Assembly: GCA_030512335.1 (NCBI GenBank)
Contig: JAULSU010000001.1
Coordinates: 930,001-994,000 of the forward strand
Direction of reading: 5' to 3'
Length of the DNA: 64,000 bases
Origin: Immersiella caudata
Taxonomy: Eukaryota > Ascomycota > Sordariomycetes > Sordariales > Lasiosphaeriaceae
Each line of letters begins with the position of its first letter. Within the stretch, counting starts at the first letter, position 1. The translations under genes and the position numbers were made by a program. Below the pieces are notes generated by a model. That model had not been told where the DNA came from. It ran no database searches and saw only the letters and a program-made list of their open reading frames with translations. Shown here piece by piece: positions 41,552 to 51,929 of the stretch.

Positions 41552-44117
41552 ATGTTGGGGGCTTCCCTCGCGCTCGAAACCATGGACCCTTTAGACGCAT
41601 CACGATCCACAAGCGACGGACCGGTAGGGGACTCCAACGCCAATGTCGACGCCAAGCCGAATTCGGAACCTCCGAGCCCGGCCGAATCTCAAGCCGCAGT
41701 GCTGGCACATCTTCTTCGTGAGACAAAGGAAACAAACCGCTTGCTCAGAGCCATAGCATTTCAAAGCCAAGGGGCGGTACAAGAGACATCCGGTCAACTT
41801 GCCCAAGCACGTCTTGACGCTGCCAGTGTGCCACCACCAACCCCAGCAATGTTGGAACCTCAGGTTGACCGCATGAGCGACTCGGCTATTCAGAAGGTCC
41901 AAGAGTGGACAAAACAGTATGCACGCACCGTCTTCGAGGTGGACAAACGCTACAACGTGGTCCTTCGCGACAGCATAATTAAACTTGCTTACCTCCCGAG
42001 TGACGTCGACCCCAATCACCCCTTCCGCAAACATCTCTTGTTAGTGCTGCCACCTATGACAGGTGCCGATTCCAGGCCGGAACACATGGCACGGGCCGCG
42101 GAAGCACGGGATGAACGTCACAGCGTGGACTCCGAGGCTGCCTCGTCAGACACAGATGCAGAAAACCCAGCGATTCTCCCCTTCAAAACCCAGTGGCCAC
42201 TGGGCTTCAATCACGAGTGGAAACTTCGCGAGGGTACTGTGCTCGCTGCCAATAATGCTTCCCAGGCCGGGGAACTTGGATGGTCTCGATTGCCTCTTTT
42301 CTATGGGTCAGTACTCTGTTGTCACTCGGAGGGCAGGTACTTCTCCTCAAACGGGGTCCCCTTATCTCTGCCAGCGCTGCGCGGTCCCGATTCTCTCCAC
42401 CCCACATCTGAAAATGGCTTGACGACCCGAGGTTGCTTTTGGTGAGCCGCGGTGCACTACCTAACACTTCCGCCTTTCGTCCTTGGCCACTGACATTCCA
42501 CTGTAGGCGGTTTTCGGCTTGGCACGGTGAAAATGGCTGCACTATCATGCACCCCCGCCAGCTAACCCTCATGGCCAGCGTTCTGGCTGTTGCGGGGTTG
42601 GACATGGAGTCCGCCATCGACAGTTTGTGCAGCTATTTCCAAGCGCAGCGTCGACAAAACGTCCTCGTACCCCAGCCGTTATTCCTGACTTTCTGGTCTA
42701 AACAGCAGGACAAAATCCTATGCACGCATCAGCATACCGTCAGATACTTCTCTCGGCCCCCGATTCCCTTGCTCGGCAAAGAAAAGACTCCGGGGGTTCA
42801 CTCACACCGGGCAACCGGCACCATCTGGTCCCTTCACGACGAGCCGGTCTGTTTTACCGAGCGAAGGCAAATGATCGTTGCCGCTCTTTGCATAAATCGA
42901 CAAGCCCACGTGCCCTCGTTTACGCTCATGATGGTTGATGATTCCAAGGACCCGTACCAAGGTCCAGACCTGAAGAAGTACACTGTCGGTTGGGAAAGTC
43001 GGGGCTTTGTCGTCATGGGGCGGAATGCCGCTCACCACTTCCTTCAATCTGTACTCCATGTTGTCTACACTGATTGGTTTGAAGAATGGTCACGCTCCCT
43101 GGATGGGCTTGATGAGATGGTCACGACAGAGGTGAGTGAGCTTGAGTTTGTCTACCAAACTGCACAAGTTTTCAAAGCTGACTGACTGACTGACTGACTG
43201 ACTGACTGACTGACTGGCTTTCGGACCAGTTCCAAGACATTGTAAACTACGATAAAAGAGATAAGTTCATGTTCGACAGCGGCTTCCAAAGATCAAGGGT
43301 GTACTTTGAAACGCTTCAGCTACTGCGCATCTTTACCCGAACCATCCGTTTGACTCGCCAGGACCTGCTTTCCATGGCGCCGGACCAAATGCCCCCCTGC
43401 ATGCCGCCCGCCCGTTCCGGTCCCGCTTTTGGGCATCCTCACTTCCACGTACCGTGGCCTCTCGTCGCCCCAGGCGTGATTCCGAATGAAGATGAGATCA
43501 TGATGGCCAACTGGAAGATTCTGTGGAGCTCTTACACCGACTTGGAGGAAAAACTGCTAAAAAGAATTGCTGAAAAGAAGGAGGAGATTCAGAGCTTGCG
43601 GGACGGTGTGAGTTGGATCCTTTGTTCCCAAACCCCTCCCTCTCAGACAAACAAGCTAAGCCCCAGCGGCAACAGTTGTTCAATGCGACATCTCTGCGTG
43701 AGGCATCGAGATCAACGGCTATGAACCGCTACATAATCGTTTTCACGATTGTAACGGTCCTCTATCTCCCGCCCACTCTCATCGCGGTAAGTTCCAGCCG
43801 AATTCTTATTTCATCCTCAAACGGCAGGTCTCTCTACCTTACCTGTGGAGTTAACCACGCGGCCTTTTGAGCAGACGGTTTTTGGCACCCAACTATTCAA
43901 CACCAGCAGCGTAGTCGAAACCATCAGCAAGTTCAAGGTCACGACCATTGCCATCTCCGTTGGGACTTATGTCCTGGCTCTCCTTCTTGTCTGGCTTGCT
44001 GATCGTCTGGAACGCCCACACGCCATCATTCGCAAGCTACAGCGTGACTTTCACGTATGGTCGTATCAACTCGAGAACAGAGTGAAAGATAGATTTCGCG
44101 GCCAAGATCTGGATTAA
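41552..44117 (+). CDS. CorA-like (Mg2+ transporter-type) membrane protein
   Basis: Five exons: 41552-42306, 42507-43131, 43230-43607, 43676-43786 and 43875-44117; about 703 aa (693 if ATG 41582 is used). All phases fit. The first intron is long (200 nt) and could hide a small exon. The long N-terminal cytosolic part has helical segments (VLAHLLRETKETNRLLRAIA) and ends in a coiled coil (LEEKLLKRIAEKKEEIQSLR). The C terminus has the CorA arrangement: NATSLREASRSTAMNRYIIV, first TM FTIVTVLYLPPTLIATVFGT (formed across the last splice), second TM VTTIAISVGTYVLALLLVWL. The usual GMN loop is not present; FGTQLF occupies its place, as in many fungal CorA-like proteins. Ion transport is therefore not assured. 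Confidence 0.82.
43163..43216 (+). repeat. CTGA tetranucleotide array inside intron 2 of the CorA-like gene
   Basis: A perfect CTGA/TGAC array fills the middle of intron 2 (intron 43132-43229) just before the acceptor. Each copy contains CTGAC, the fungal branch-site consensus. Confidence 0.9.
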
Positions 44118-45021
44118 CAAAGTTTTCCTGTTGTGGCGATACTAGCACGCAGCCCGCAGTCGTTCTTGTCAGGTGCAAACTCAACCCCAGCGGTGGGGGA
44201 AAGTTAGAATGTGCCTCCCGTTAGTTTGGAAAGGAGAGGAGGGGGTGATTGTCAAGCTTTCCTGTCCCTCAACTGTGGGTCATGACTTTCGATGGATTGC
44301 CTCAGGAGCCCAAGTTTTTTCTTTTCTTTTCTGTCCTCCTACCCAATTCAAGAATTAAGCCTCGGAGTCTGGCCTGTGTCTGTACGGTGAACATCGACAG
44401 CATGATGGTAGGCTGAGCTTGGACTTGACCGCCAGCTTTCCAAGACAAATGCCTTTCGTGAAACATTGTGCTGGATTGGCTTTGCCGACGCTGTATGACC
44501 TAAGCCATCGTACCCCTCGGGCCAGAAAATCTCGAATTTGACGTCACTTACTACGACTATGGGAACTAGGTAATCATTAATGCCGGAAAGAATGTCGATT
44601 CTATCTACATCACCAAGGCGCGGACAGCCAGCCATCTTCATAGACGTCAGAGTCCGTAGCATAGACTATCCGTGTCTGGAAATATAGACTTTAGCAGTCG
44701 GCGAGACGAAGGAGGACATCGGCATCCTGGCCAAGACCATCCATATCCAGTAATGCCTCCCGAGAAGTGGCGGCGCTTGCATCGCAAAGGTTGAAGAGTG
44801 GCTATCTCACTGTCTCGCTGGCCATCCGAGTCGGACCTCAGCATGCGTGGCCCACGCTCATGCCGACTCGCTGTTGCCCACACGGGTTGTTCGCGTGTCA
44901 TTAGGCGATTAGGATTCTGTCTTTCTCGTCGAAACTGGTGGTAGTTTGAAGGGGAGGACCTGTCTTAAGTGTACTGTATGCCAGACGGGTCAACGGCCTG
45001 GAGAGTTCATCGCATACGAAT
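44118..45021. other. Gene-free interval
   Basis: No supported coding region; short frames on both strands only. Confidence 0.5.
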
Positions 45022-45276
45022 GTGCATAGTGATAAGCCATTTCAGCCTTCAGAGGCGCTGCACGAGCGTGTTTGGGCTTTTCAAGAGCGATACCTGGCTA
45101 CCCGGACGGTGCACTTCGCAAGGCATGAACTCGGCTGGAGTTGCTCATTGGCGGGTGCATGTGAATGCGCACAAAGGATTCACAACTCCGGTTGGCTTTG
45201 CTCCGAGCTTTGGAAACATGCACTCTACATGCATCATGATGTCCAGGTGTGGGCAGCCGTTTTTATGCGGAGGTAG
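45022..45276 (+). pseudogene. HET-domain (heterokaryon incompatibility) fragment
   Basis: A short open piece reads ALHERVWAFQERYLATRTVH, then FARHELGWSCS and ACECAQRI. This is the C-terminal motif of the HET domain (L-x-x-R-x-W-x-F-Q-E-x-x-L-x-x-R-x-x-H-F, then W-x-C). The earlier HET blocks and the rest of the gene are absent, and stops surround it, so it is a relic. HET-domain proteins trigger cell death in vegetative incompatibility. Confidence 0.75.
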
Positions 45277-47857
45277 GGTTGGGAGAACCACTATAGAGTA
45301 CAGCAGACGCCACCTTACTCACGGCACCCTCCTACTCCCCGCGCTTTCGGGAATTGCTGCATTTTGGACTTTGAGAAAGTGGCATTTTACGCAGAGAACT
45401 CCTCGCTTGAAGGGTCCCTCCTAACATGAAAGACACCGCGATCCCATACAACCGAGTGCTGTTCGCGCCAAACACCTCGCGCCAACCTAGAGTTGGGCTT
45501 CTATTCTGGGTCCTTTCCAATTCCTTCACTGGTGCTGGATCGACTACCGCTGGCTTTTCGACTTTGTTCATCTGCCTTTCCCAGCCTACATCTGCTAACC
45601 ATTTAGACCTGGCTAATGAAAGCTGCAACTGAGAGGTCATCTGCTCCCTATCGAGTTTGTTGGGCTCCGTTGAATTCCGCACCCGACGCTCACCAGCCTA
45701 CCGGATGATGGACGCCATGACACCTGACCATGCCCCTGATCCAAACCTCAAAGAGGTGATTCGTGGGGGCTGGGGGATCGCGGGCTTAAAGACGTGTTCG
45801 GCGCAACGCGTAAGAATAGGGCAACTCAGATATCATAAGGCCGATGGGATCAAGATCTGAGGTTTGGAATTCTCGAGGTCGAGATACGAATCTTTTCTTC
45901 TGTATTGCAAGTGAGTGAAAAAAGAAGGTTGTAAAGTATCGGATGTTGTGAGTCTTTGCCCGGAAAGCATGATATTAAAAAAGGCACAGTCTGGAGAGGA
46001 GCTTGTCAGAAACAAAGGGGTTCCGGCCGGAGCTGAGCTGAGCTCCGGTGTGGCTCTCCAAGCTGAAAAGAAGCTTAGGGGAGCTGAACTGACCACGCCA
46101 GTTCAGCTGGCAATGCTACGATTTGCCACCATTGTTGCCACCATGTACAGAAATAATAGAGGCTGTCAGAAAGAAAGGGGGTTCAGGGGCCCTGGGCTTC
46201 CGGTCAGCGAAGCTGACTGGATGCCTTGCACTGACTGAACGCCAGTCAGCCTCAGCCATTTTGTTGAGGAAGCTGAATCCTTCGAATTGGTCCATACAGA
46301 AGGAGGTTCTGGCTGAAAGCTAGAACCTTAATAAGAACGATATTTTACTCGCCAAGCCGACCCACCTCGAGAACTCATGCCACCGCCTTTGTGTGCCACG
46401 GGTCGCGCTCTATCGCCCTGCATCTCCTCAAGCAGGCGCAAGAAATTGACCATGCCCAACGGAAACATGAAACCGTCCGTCAGCTTGACATGGGGTCGTG
46501 GCTCCTAAAGCCCCAGGTCTGCCCGGTAGTTCCCGCCAATGTGTGCGGACAAAACTCTAACATTGGATCGCTCGCGCGTCGCCTAGTCTTTGAGATTCCC
46601 TTCAATACCACAATAATGGCGGCATGAGTTGCATGTTTTTGCGGCCCTAGCCAAACACCGAGTCGATTGGAGTTTCTCCAACTGGTCATTGACGCTGAGG
46701 ACTACGACGTCAAGCTTGTTCTCCCGTGGGAACACCATACCCAAGCAATTCTTGTCGTCCCGAACAGAGCCTCTGCTGGGGAGCCTACTCTGGTGTCTCG
46801 CTGGAGGATATGGATGATGTAGGCACCAGTTGTACTGCTAAGCATTAACGACGCCCAGGCGTGGAAGGAGCTAGATGAGACTGTGAAGTATTGCACTGAC
46901 GGCGAACAGTCTGTGCGATTCTTCGCTTGCTGAAATCTCTGGAGACTCGCGAGGATCTGGAAGAGCTGGCTATACGACCGGTAAGGATGATCTGGCGATA
47001 TGAATATGAAAGAGACATGGCGATATAGACAAGTTAAATAGTAAGTCTTTCATTAAAGACTTAGCCCCTGAAAACTGTTTAAAAATGCTCAAGATGGACT
47101 TTAACGGCCCCCTGTCACCGCCTTACCTGTAATTCCTAATTCCGAATCTGCAGTACGAGATGCCCGATGCGCCCAGGCTTGACGAGTTCCCCAAAGCCCC
47201 CTCTCCGCGTCATCCGCCGCTTCTCTTATTTTTTTTTTCGTAAGACAAGCTCGACAGACGAATTAAGGCCATCATCTTCAAGGAAATCATCAACACACCC
47301 CTATTGAGGACGCCTTTCCCGATGGAGACGATCCGAGAAGACTCCTTCAGGTACCACCAAACTCTCCGCTTGTGGTAACGATTTCGCCTTCAAATCTCCA
47401 TCGAGCTACAGTGAGGAGATGTCGGGTCATTCTTTTGGCGAAGAGTACTAATGTCCTGATCTGTATCTGTTCATCAACCCGTCTGTTTTGCAAACTGGCC
47501 TGAATGGGTTTAAGGTGTCGAACCCTGCGAATCAGCAGTAGGATTCCTCTCATGGTAACCAGTAGGTAGGTGGGTGAGATTTAACAGTCATTGCTAACAA
47601 GATAGGAGGGCGTCAAGTGACTGGTCCAATCTCAGGCGTAGTGAGGCCGCAAGGTAAGGAGACGGTTGGATTGAGGTAGGCGCTCCTCCCTTGAGAATAG
47701 CCAACACAAAGATATATAAAACAAAATAAAGTAACCCTGAACCCCTTTGTTCCCAAGCTCCCATTTTTCACCTTACCACATAATTACATGTGCACCATTT
47801 AAACCTAACCCATCATCCCTAAACCCCACCAGCCTCCCCTCCATCCCGCCCCGAACC
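45277..47857. other. Gene-free interval with repeat-like DNA
   Basis: No intact gene. The part at 46001-46345 is repeat-like (entered separately). A protein-like fragment around 46675-46770 (FLQLVIDAEDYDVKLVLPWE) is too short to assign. AT-rich DNA lies at 47000-47100 and 47690-47780. Confidence 0.5.
46001..46345. repeat. Inverted-repeat-rich element, MITE- or LTR-fragment-like
   Basis: The segment holds a 10-bp perfect inverted repeat AGCTGAACTG/CAGTTCAGCT (46082-46091 and 46099-46108, 7-nt loop) and a 9-bp one GCTGACTGG/CCAGTCAGC (46212-46220 and 46242-46250). GTCAGAAA(C/G)AAAGGGG occurs twice in direct orientation (about 46006 and 46167). Its right end, around 46298-46340, resembles 4483-4525. 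No target-site duplication was identified. Confidence 0.55.
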
Positions 47858-48157
47858 TTAATCCCAATCCATCGCAACATCATGCCGCATATTATACATC
47901 GCAACCACAGACCCCACGCCAGCTCCTATCTTGAAACACCTCCTTACGCCATCCGGCGTTGTGAGTGCGGCCTCTCCAAACCAGTGATGCTGTATCATGG
48001 TGCACAGCGAGGCGCTTGGGCTGAAGGAAACCATTCCGTACACCAAGGTGTCGCGCAGGTGGGTGTGCGGGTAGAGGCTGTCTGGCGGCAAGCGCCCGAC
48101 GTAGAAGATGGCGATGAAGGTTGCGAGGTAGAGGGCTCTGAAGCGCCAGAGGGTCAT
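47858..48157 (-). CDS. Small predicted membrane protein, 99 aa
   Basis: Open frame from ATG 48157 (MTLWRFRALYLATFIAIFYV) to the stop at 47858. The first 20 residues form a signal-anchor or signal-peptide-like helix. The rest includes HLRDTLVYGMVSFSPSASLC and a second mildly hydrophobic stretch, KIGAGVGSVVAMY. Codon choice is GC-rich and looks coding. I do not recognise the family. A long T run immediately upstream (plus-strand 48198-48209) lies in its leader. Confidence 0.5.
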   Translation of the reverse strand: MTLWRFRALYLATFIAIFYVGRLPPDSLYPHTHLRDTLVYGMVSFSPSASLCTMIQHHWFGEAALTTPDGVRRCFKIGAGVGSVVAMYNMRHDVAMDWD

Positions 48158-48626
48158 CGTTTTTTTCCTGATGGGTGCGATGCACTGAGGCCAGGCTTTT
48201 TTTTTTTTGCTTTTTTCCGGCGGCGAGAGAAGCAGGTAGTTGCCGGTGTGTAGCGTTGGTTGAGGATTATCGGCTCGGCGCGAGGGGTGGGGGTGGGTAC
48301 TTCATATATTTTGGTTGGGGATATTTGCTACGAACGGGTTGGGATGGGTGTGATTCGGCTGATAGGGTTGCGGTTCAAGGCGTTGGTCGTTAACGTGGCG
48401 CAACATGATTGTTTTTTTCATTTACTATTCATGGCAGCGGCACTGCGGCTCAAAACGACACTGTTGGATCAGACAAACATCAGGACCTGGTGTTATGAAG
48501 GCAAAGGGATCAAGGCAGTGTCCCATAATTACCCACGGGGACGATCGAGGGTGTTGGAAAAGGGGTTTGCATCTGAGCAATGAAGGTGGACGAAGCGGGT
48601 ATAAAGCTGGACGGTGATGGACGGTG
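48158..48626. other. Intergenic region
   Basis: Divergent spacer between two small hypothetical genes. It contains T-rich tracts and a GGTGATGGACGGTGATGG direct repeat just before the next ATG. Confidence 0.5.
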
Positions 48627-49118
48627 ATGGCAATGGTCCTAAACGTGAGTGGGCGGGCCCCGGATGAGGACTATGACCTGCTTTTCGACTGTCTCCACTC
48701 TCAGGGCTTTGAGTGGAAGCAGATTGACAGCCCTGCCGCCCCTGAGCGCCGCGGCCTCGACGGCGGCATGGACGATGATGTTACCGTCCACTTCGTCCTG
48801 CGCGGCCTTCAGCAGCAGAACTCGACGCTCGGCCCCGCCGATGTCAGTTTCACCACCTATGCCAACGGAACGGGCACCGTTCAGAGCCACCACCACCTAC
48901 AACAACCCTTGACCCCGACCCCCGGCAACGGCGCTACCAACAACATGCAGAGGCGCCATCACGACGGGGAAGGCTTTAAGGTCAACTGGAGCGTCGTCGA
49001 GTACCATCACGACGCCTTGTCCCAGAGAGACGCCTCGCACGTCATCTCGTGGACGGCCAAGCAGCTCTCCACTGCTGTCGGCCACCACTGGGCCTGGTTG
49101 GCGTACCTACCCGTTTGA
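48627..49118 (+). CDS. Hypothetical protein, 163 aa
   Basis: Open frame from ATG 48627 (alternative ATG 48633) with strongly GC-rich third positions, unlike the surrounding DNA. It contains DYDLLFDCLHSQGFEWKQID, DDDVTVHFVLRGLQQQNSTL, DVSFTTYANGTGTVQSHHHL and, near the end, VNWSVVEYHHDALSQRDASH. There is no signal peptide or TM in the visible frame. An upstream exon is possible because AACGTGAGT just after the start looks like a splice donor. The family is not recognised. Confidence 0.5.
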   Translation: MAMVLNVSGRAPDEDYDLLFDCLHSQGFEWKQIDSPAAPERRGLDGGMDDDVTVHFVLRGLQQQNSTLGPADVSFTTYANGTGTVQSHHHLQQPLTPTPGNGATNNMQRRHHDGEGFKVNWSVVEYHHDALSQRDASHVISWTAKQLSTAVGHHWAWLAYLPV

Positions 49119-50062
49119 TAGCTTAGATTTCTTAAACCGACGAGAACAGACCGAGGAAAATTCAGTGCGTGTCTTAAACTCGCCATATGACAGCACAGGA
49201 TCCAGGATTAGTGATCTTCGGCGTCCTCGGGAGCCAAATCTCTGCAATGGTGCTTGGTAACGTAAGATACCCTGCACGCTATACTTGTAATTTCTGGTCC
49301 CAAAGGTCCCGCCGTGCTAACCTGGTTAGCGGCTCAAGGGCACCTTAAGGCGCTGTTAAAGTTTAATAACCGCTATTTTTCTTTATAATGTAGTAGATGT
49401 TAGAAACACTGCATTGCCAAGACTTCCGCTCTGTGACAGAGCAGTGTGTAAACACCAGAGCAGTGATCTGTGATCTGTGGCCCGGAGGGAACAGAGCTGC
49501 AGAGCACTGTACAAAGCACTTCAGAATGGGCCGTTCCTACTCAGAATAGATAGCTATCATCGTACCCATGATAGTGTAAGGAATCCTTCTGGTTCCTCAC
49601 GCAAGTAATCGCTTTGTCAATTGAATCACCTTCAGTTGTGTCCTACTGCGCAGTCACTTTAGGTGCTACTGCATATTATAGCGACATACGACCTTTGACC
49701 TGATGTACCCCCGTCTGTGAGGACTTGCTTCTGTGTTTGCCCCTCTTGCTCTACCTCCCTGGTTGCGACCTTAGACATATCTGAGCTTCCCAACCGCTCC
49801 TTCGGCTTCTACGCACCTGTTGCCCCGCAGCAGGAGTACGGGTCTTAACACCATAAACTAAGGTCTCCTCCCATTTATAAAACGGTATAGAGTATTTTTA
49901 ACTTAACATACCGAATCTTTTATGGACAGAAATCAAGTTTTAAGTGGGTCAGCTAAAGGGAGAGGTTGGCGCTCTTTCCAGTAAAAGTAAAAGGCTTACC
50001 GGTCTTAATCTTATAAGGCAGGATAATAAGAACAACCAGGATAGTAACTCTCTTTAATCTTG
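49119..50062. other. AT-rich gene-free interval, RIP-like
   Basis: No gene. It contains AT-rich stretches (49350-49410, 49850-49935) and pyrimidine/purine transitions typical of decayed repeats. Confidence 0.55.
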
Positions 50063-50133
50063 CTGCTTTGTAGCGGCTTACAGGCCTGTAATAGAGGACC
50101 TCTCCAGTGCTCTCAGAGGCTGGAATTCAACAA
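50063..50133 (+). repeat. 71-bp dispersed repeat, copy B
   Basis: Gap-free partner of 4726-4796, with 8 mismatches by eye, 7 of them transitions. It is embedded in AT-rich DNA. Confidence 0.8.
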
Positions 50134-50440
50134 TATCTTACTTACACTGACGGCCTAAGAGTGAAAAAAAAATTTGGAGAGCCAGCTCACATTTTCGCTT
50201 GTCCGTTCCCTCATCCCACAAGGACGTCGCAATGATCATGAGGGAGTGTGAGTAGACGTGGTGCAAATATTTCAGAAAATGTTGAGAGTTCAGATGAAGC
50301 CGTTTGATTCACTTGTGAGGCCATTCACTTTGACAAGATGCTATCGTCCCCGCAGACGAGCAGACCTTTTTTTCCTCCTTCCTGGTATTTTCTTCCTATC
50401 GCTCACTTACATACTCTCTCCTCTTCCCAAAACTTCCTCA

Positions 50441-50667
50441 ATCATCATCAATCATCATCAATCATCATCAATCATCATCAATCATCATCAATCATCATCA
50501 ATCATCATCAATCATCATCAATCATCATCAATCATCATCAATCATCATCAATCATCATCAATCATCATCAATCATCATCAATCATCATCAATCATCATCA
50601 ATCATCATCAATCATCATCAATCATCATCAATCATCATCAATCATCATCAATCATCAATCATCATCA
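50441..50667 (+). repeat. 10-bp minisatellite (ATCATCATCA), 21 perfect copies
   Basis: Twenty-one uninterrupted 10-bp units run from 50441 to 50650, then one unit missing 3 bp and one more full unit. Perfect homogeneity suggests recent expansion. Open frames through it (Ile-Asn-His-Gln-Ser repeats) arise because the unit has no stop in any forward frame, and they are not evidence for a gene. Confidence 0.95.
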
Positions 50668-51929
50668 ATCACGGTCCGCTACATTACAGCCTGTCTTTTC
50701 ACTAGAGTGGTATATAACAACCTGAAATAAAGCACCTCTCGGCCCCGAGAAATTCCGAGTCCTTCAAAGCTTCATCTTCTATATCTCTACCCCTGATATT
50801 CAACACGAATCCTGCTGATTCGCTTCTTGCAGACGAAACAATCTGAACAAATCAGGCACCTTCACCATCGCCGGTCTCGTGCCGCATGCTCACTTCATCG
50901 CCCGCCACCTCGAGAAAACACCACCCGGCATCCTCCGCCTCTTTCCGATACGTAATCGACGCCAAAGCCGCCGCTCACGCCCTGTTCTTGCCAGTTGACC
51001 ACGAGGTTTTGGTAATCTAATCGCTCGAGGACCAGGAAGTCGTCCCGTACTATTCGGCTATCTAGTGAGGAAAGGCCAAAGGTAGCAGTGGATTGGAAGT
51101 GCTGGGGGAAGAACGGGAGACGAGCCGCATGACGGATGACGCCTTAATCTGGGTAGCGGGTCTATCCCACTGAAATGAAGGCTTGCGAAAGTCGTACTCA
51201 GATCCCGCAGCGCCTTGCCAAGGGCTCTCGGCCTTCAAGGCCTTCTAAAGCGAGCCCCACGTTCAAATTTGAGTCCTCTATCACTTGCACCGTCACTTGC
51301 ACTGGTGTCCAATAATGCACTAATGCCCACAGTGAGACTCGCGGCTGTGAAGGTACCTAAGGCATGCTTCTCATCCTTGCTTCCAGGGCAGTCCCTAACC
51401 CTTAGGTGTCTCCTCGCATTACTGCCCGGACGCTACCCAATCCCAATTCTGTTTCAATGTCCAAGTGATATCAGGAACCATTAAATTCGTCCAACCCGGA
51501 TTTCATTCCTCAGCCTCGGTGAGTTGAAGAAGGAAAAGCAGGCATATATTAGACGGCTTCGATCTTGCGGCTGTGCTGGCTGTTTCCCCGCCCTGGGGGC
51601 TTCGTCAAAGCGCTTGTGTAACCACACCGTTGTGGACAAATTGCTGCAATGGAAACGGCTGCAAGGGCCTTGCACAGGTTTGATGATCATTTTGGCGGCG
51701 TTTTGGAAACGAAAAGGGGCATGCAAGGCAGCCCTCGCTGACCCCCAACGAGTTTATTACCCAGGCATAGAAAAGAAAAGAAAAGAAAAGCAGCCATCTC
51801 TCCTATGCGGTGTCGCCCCGTCTTTTTGTCTTCAACCCCCGAAACTGTTGCCTCCTGTCCCATATCCACCGAATCTCTAAAGGCTCAAAAGCTCCCTGTT
51901 TTCTGGAACCAGCATTCAACTCGCGTCCA
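50668..51929. other. Intergenic region upstream of the SesB-type NLR
   Basis: No intact gene. A short protein-like piece at 50848-50920 (SGTFTIAGLVPHAHFIARHL) follows a splice-acceptor-like TTGCAG and may be a gene fragment. An AAAAG pentanucleotide run sits at 51770-51790, in the presumed leader of the NLR gene. Confidence 0.5.

Noticed and set aside
44348..44901. Minus-strand frames of 84-104 codons
   Set aside because: No recognisable domain, no splice signals and weak codon bias.
50258..50730. Two long frames with Ile-Asn-His-Gln-Ser repeats
   Set aside because: They are produced by a stop-free 10-bp minisatellite; the flanking parts have no coding character.
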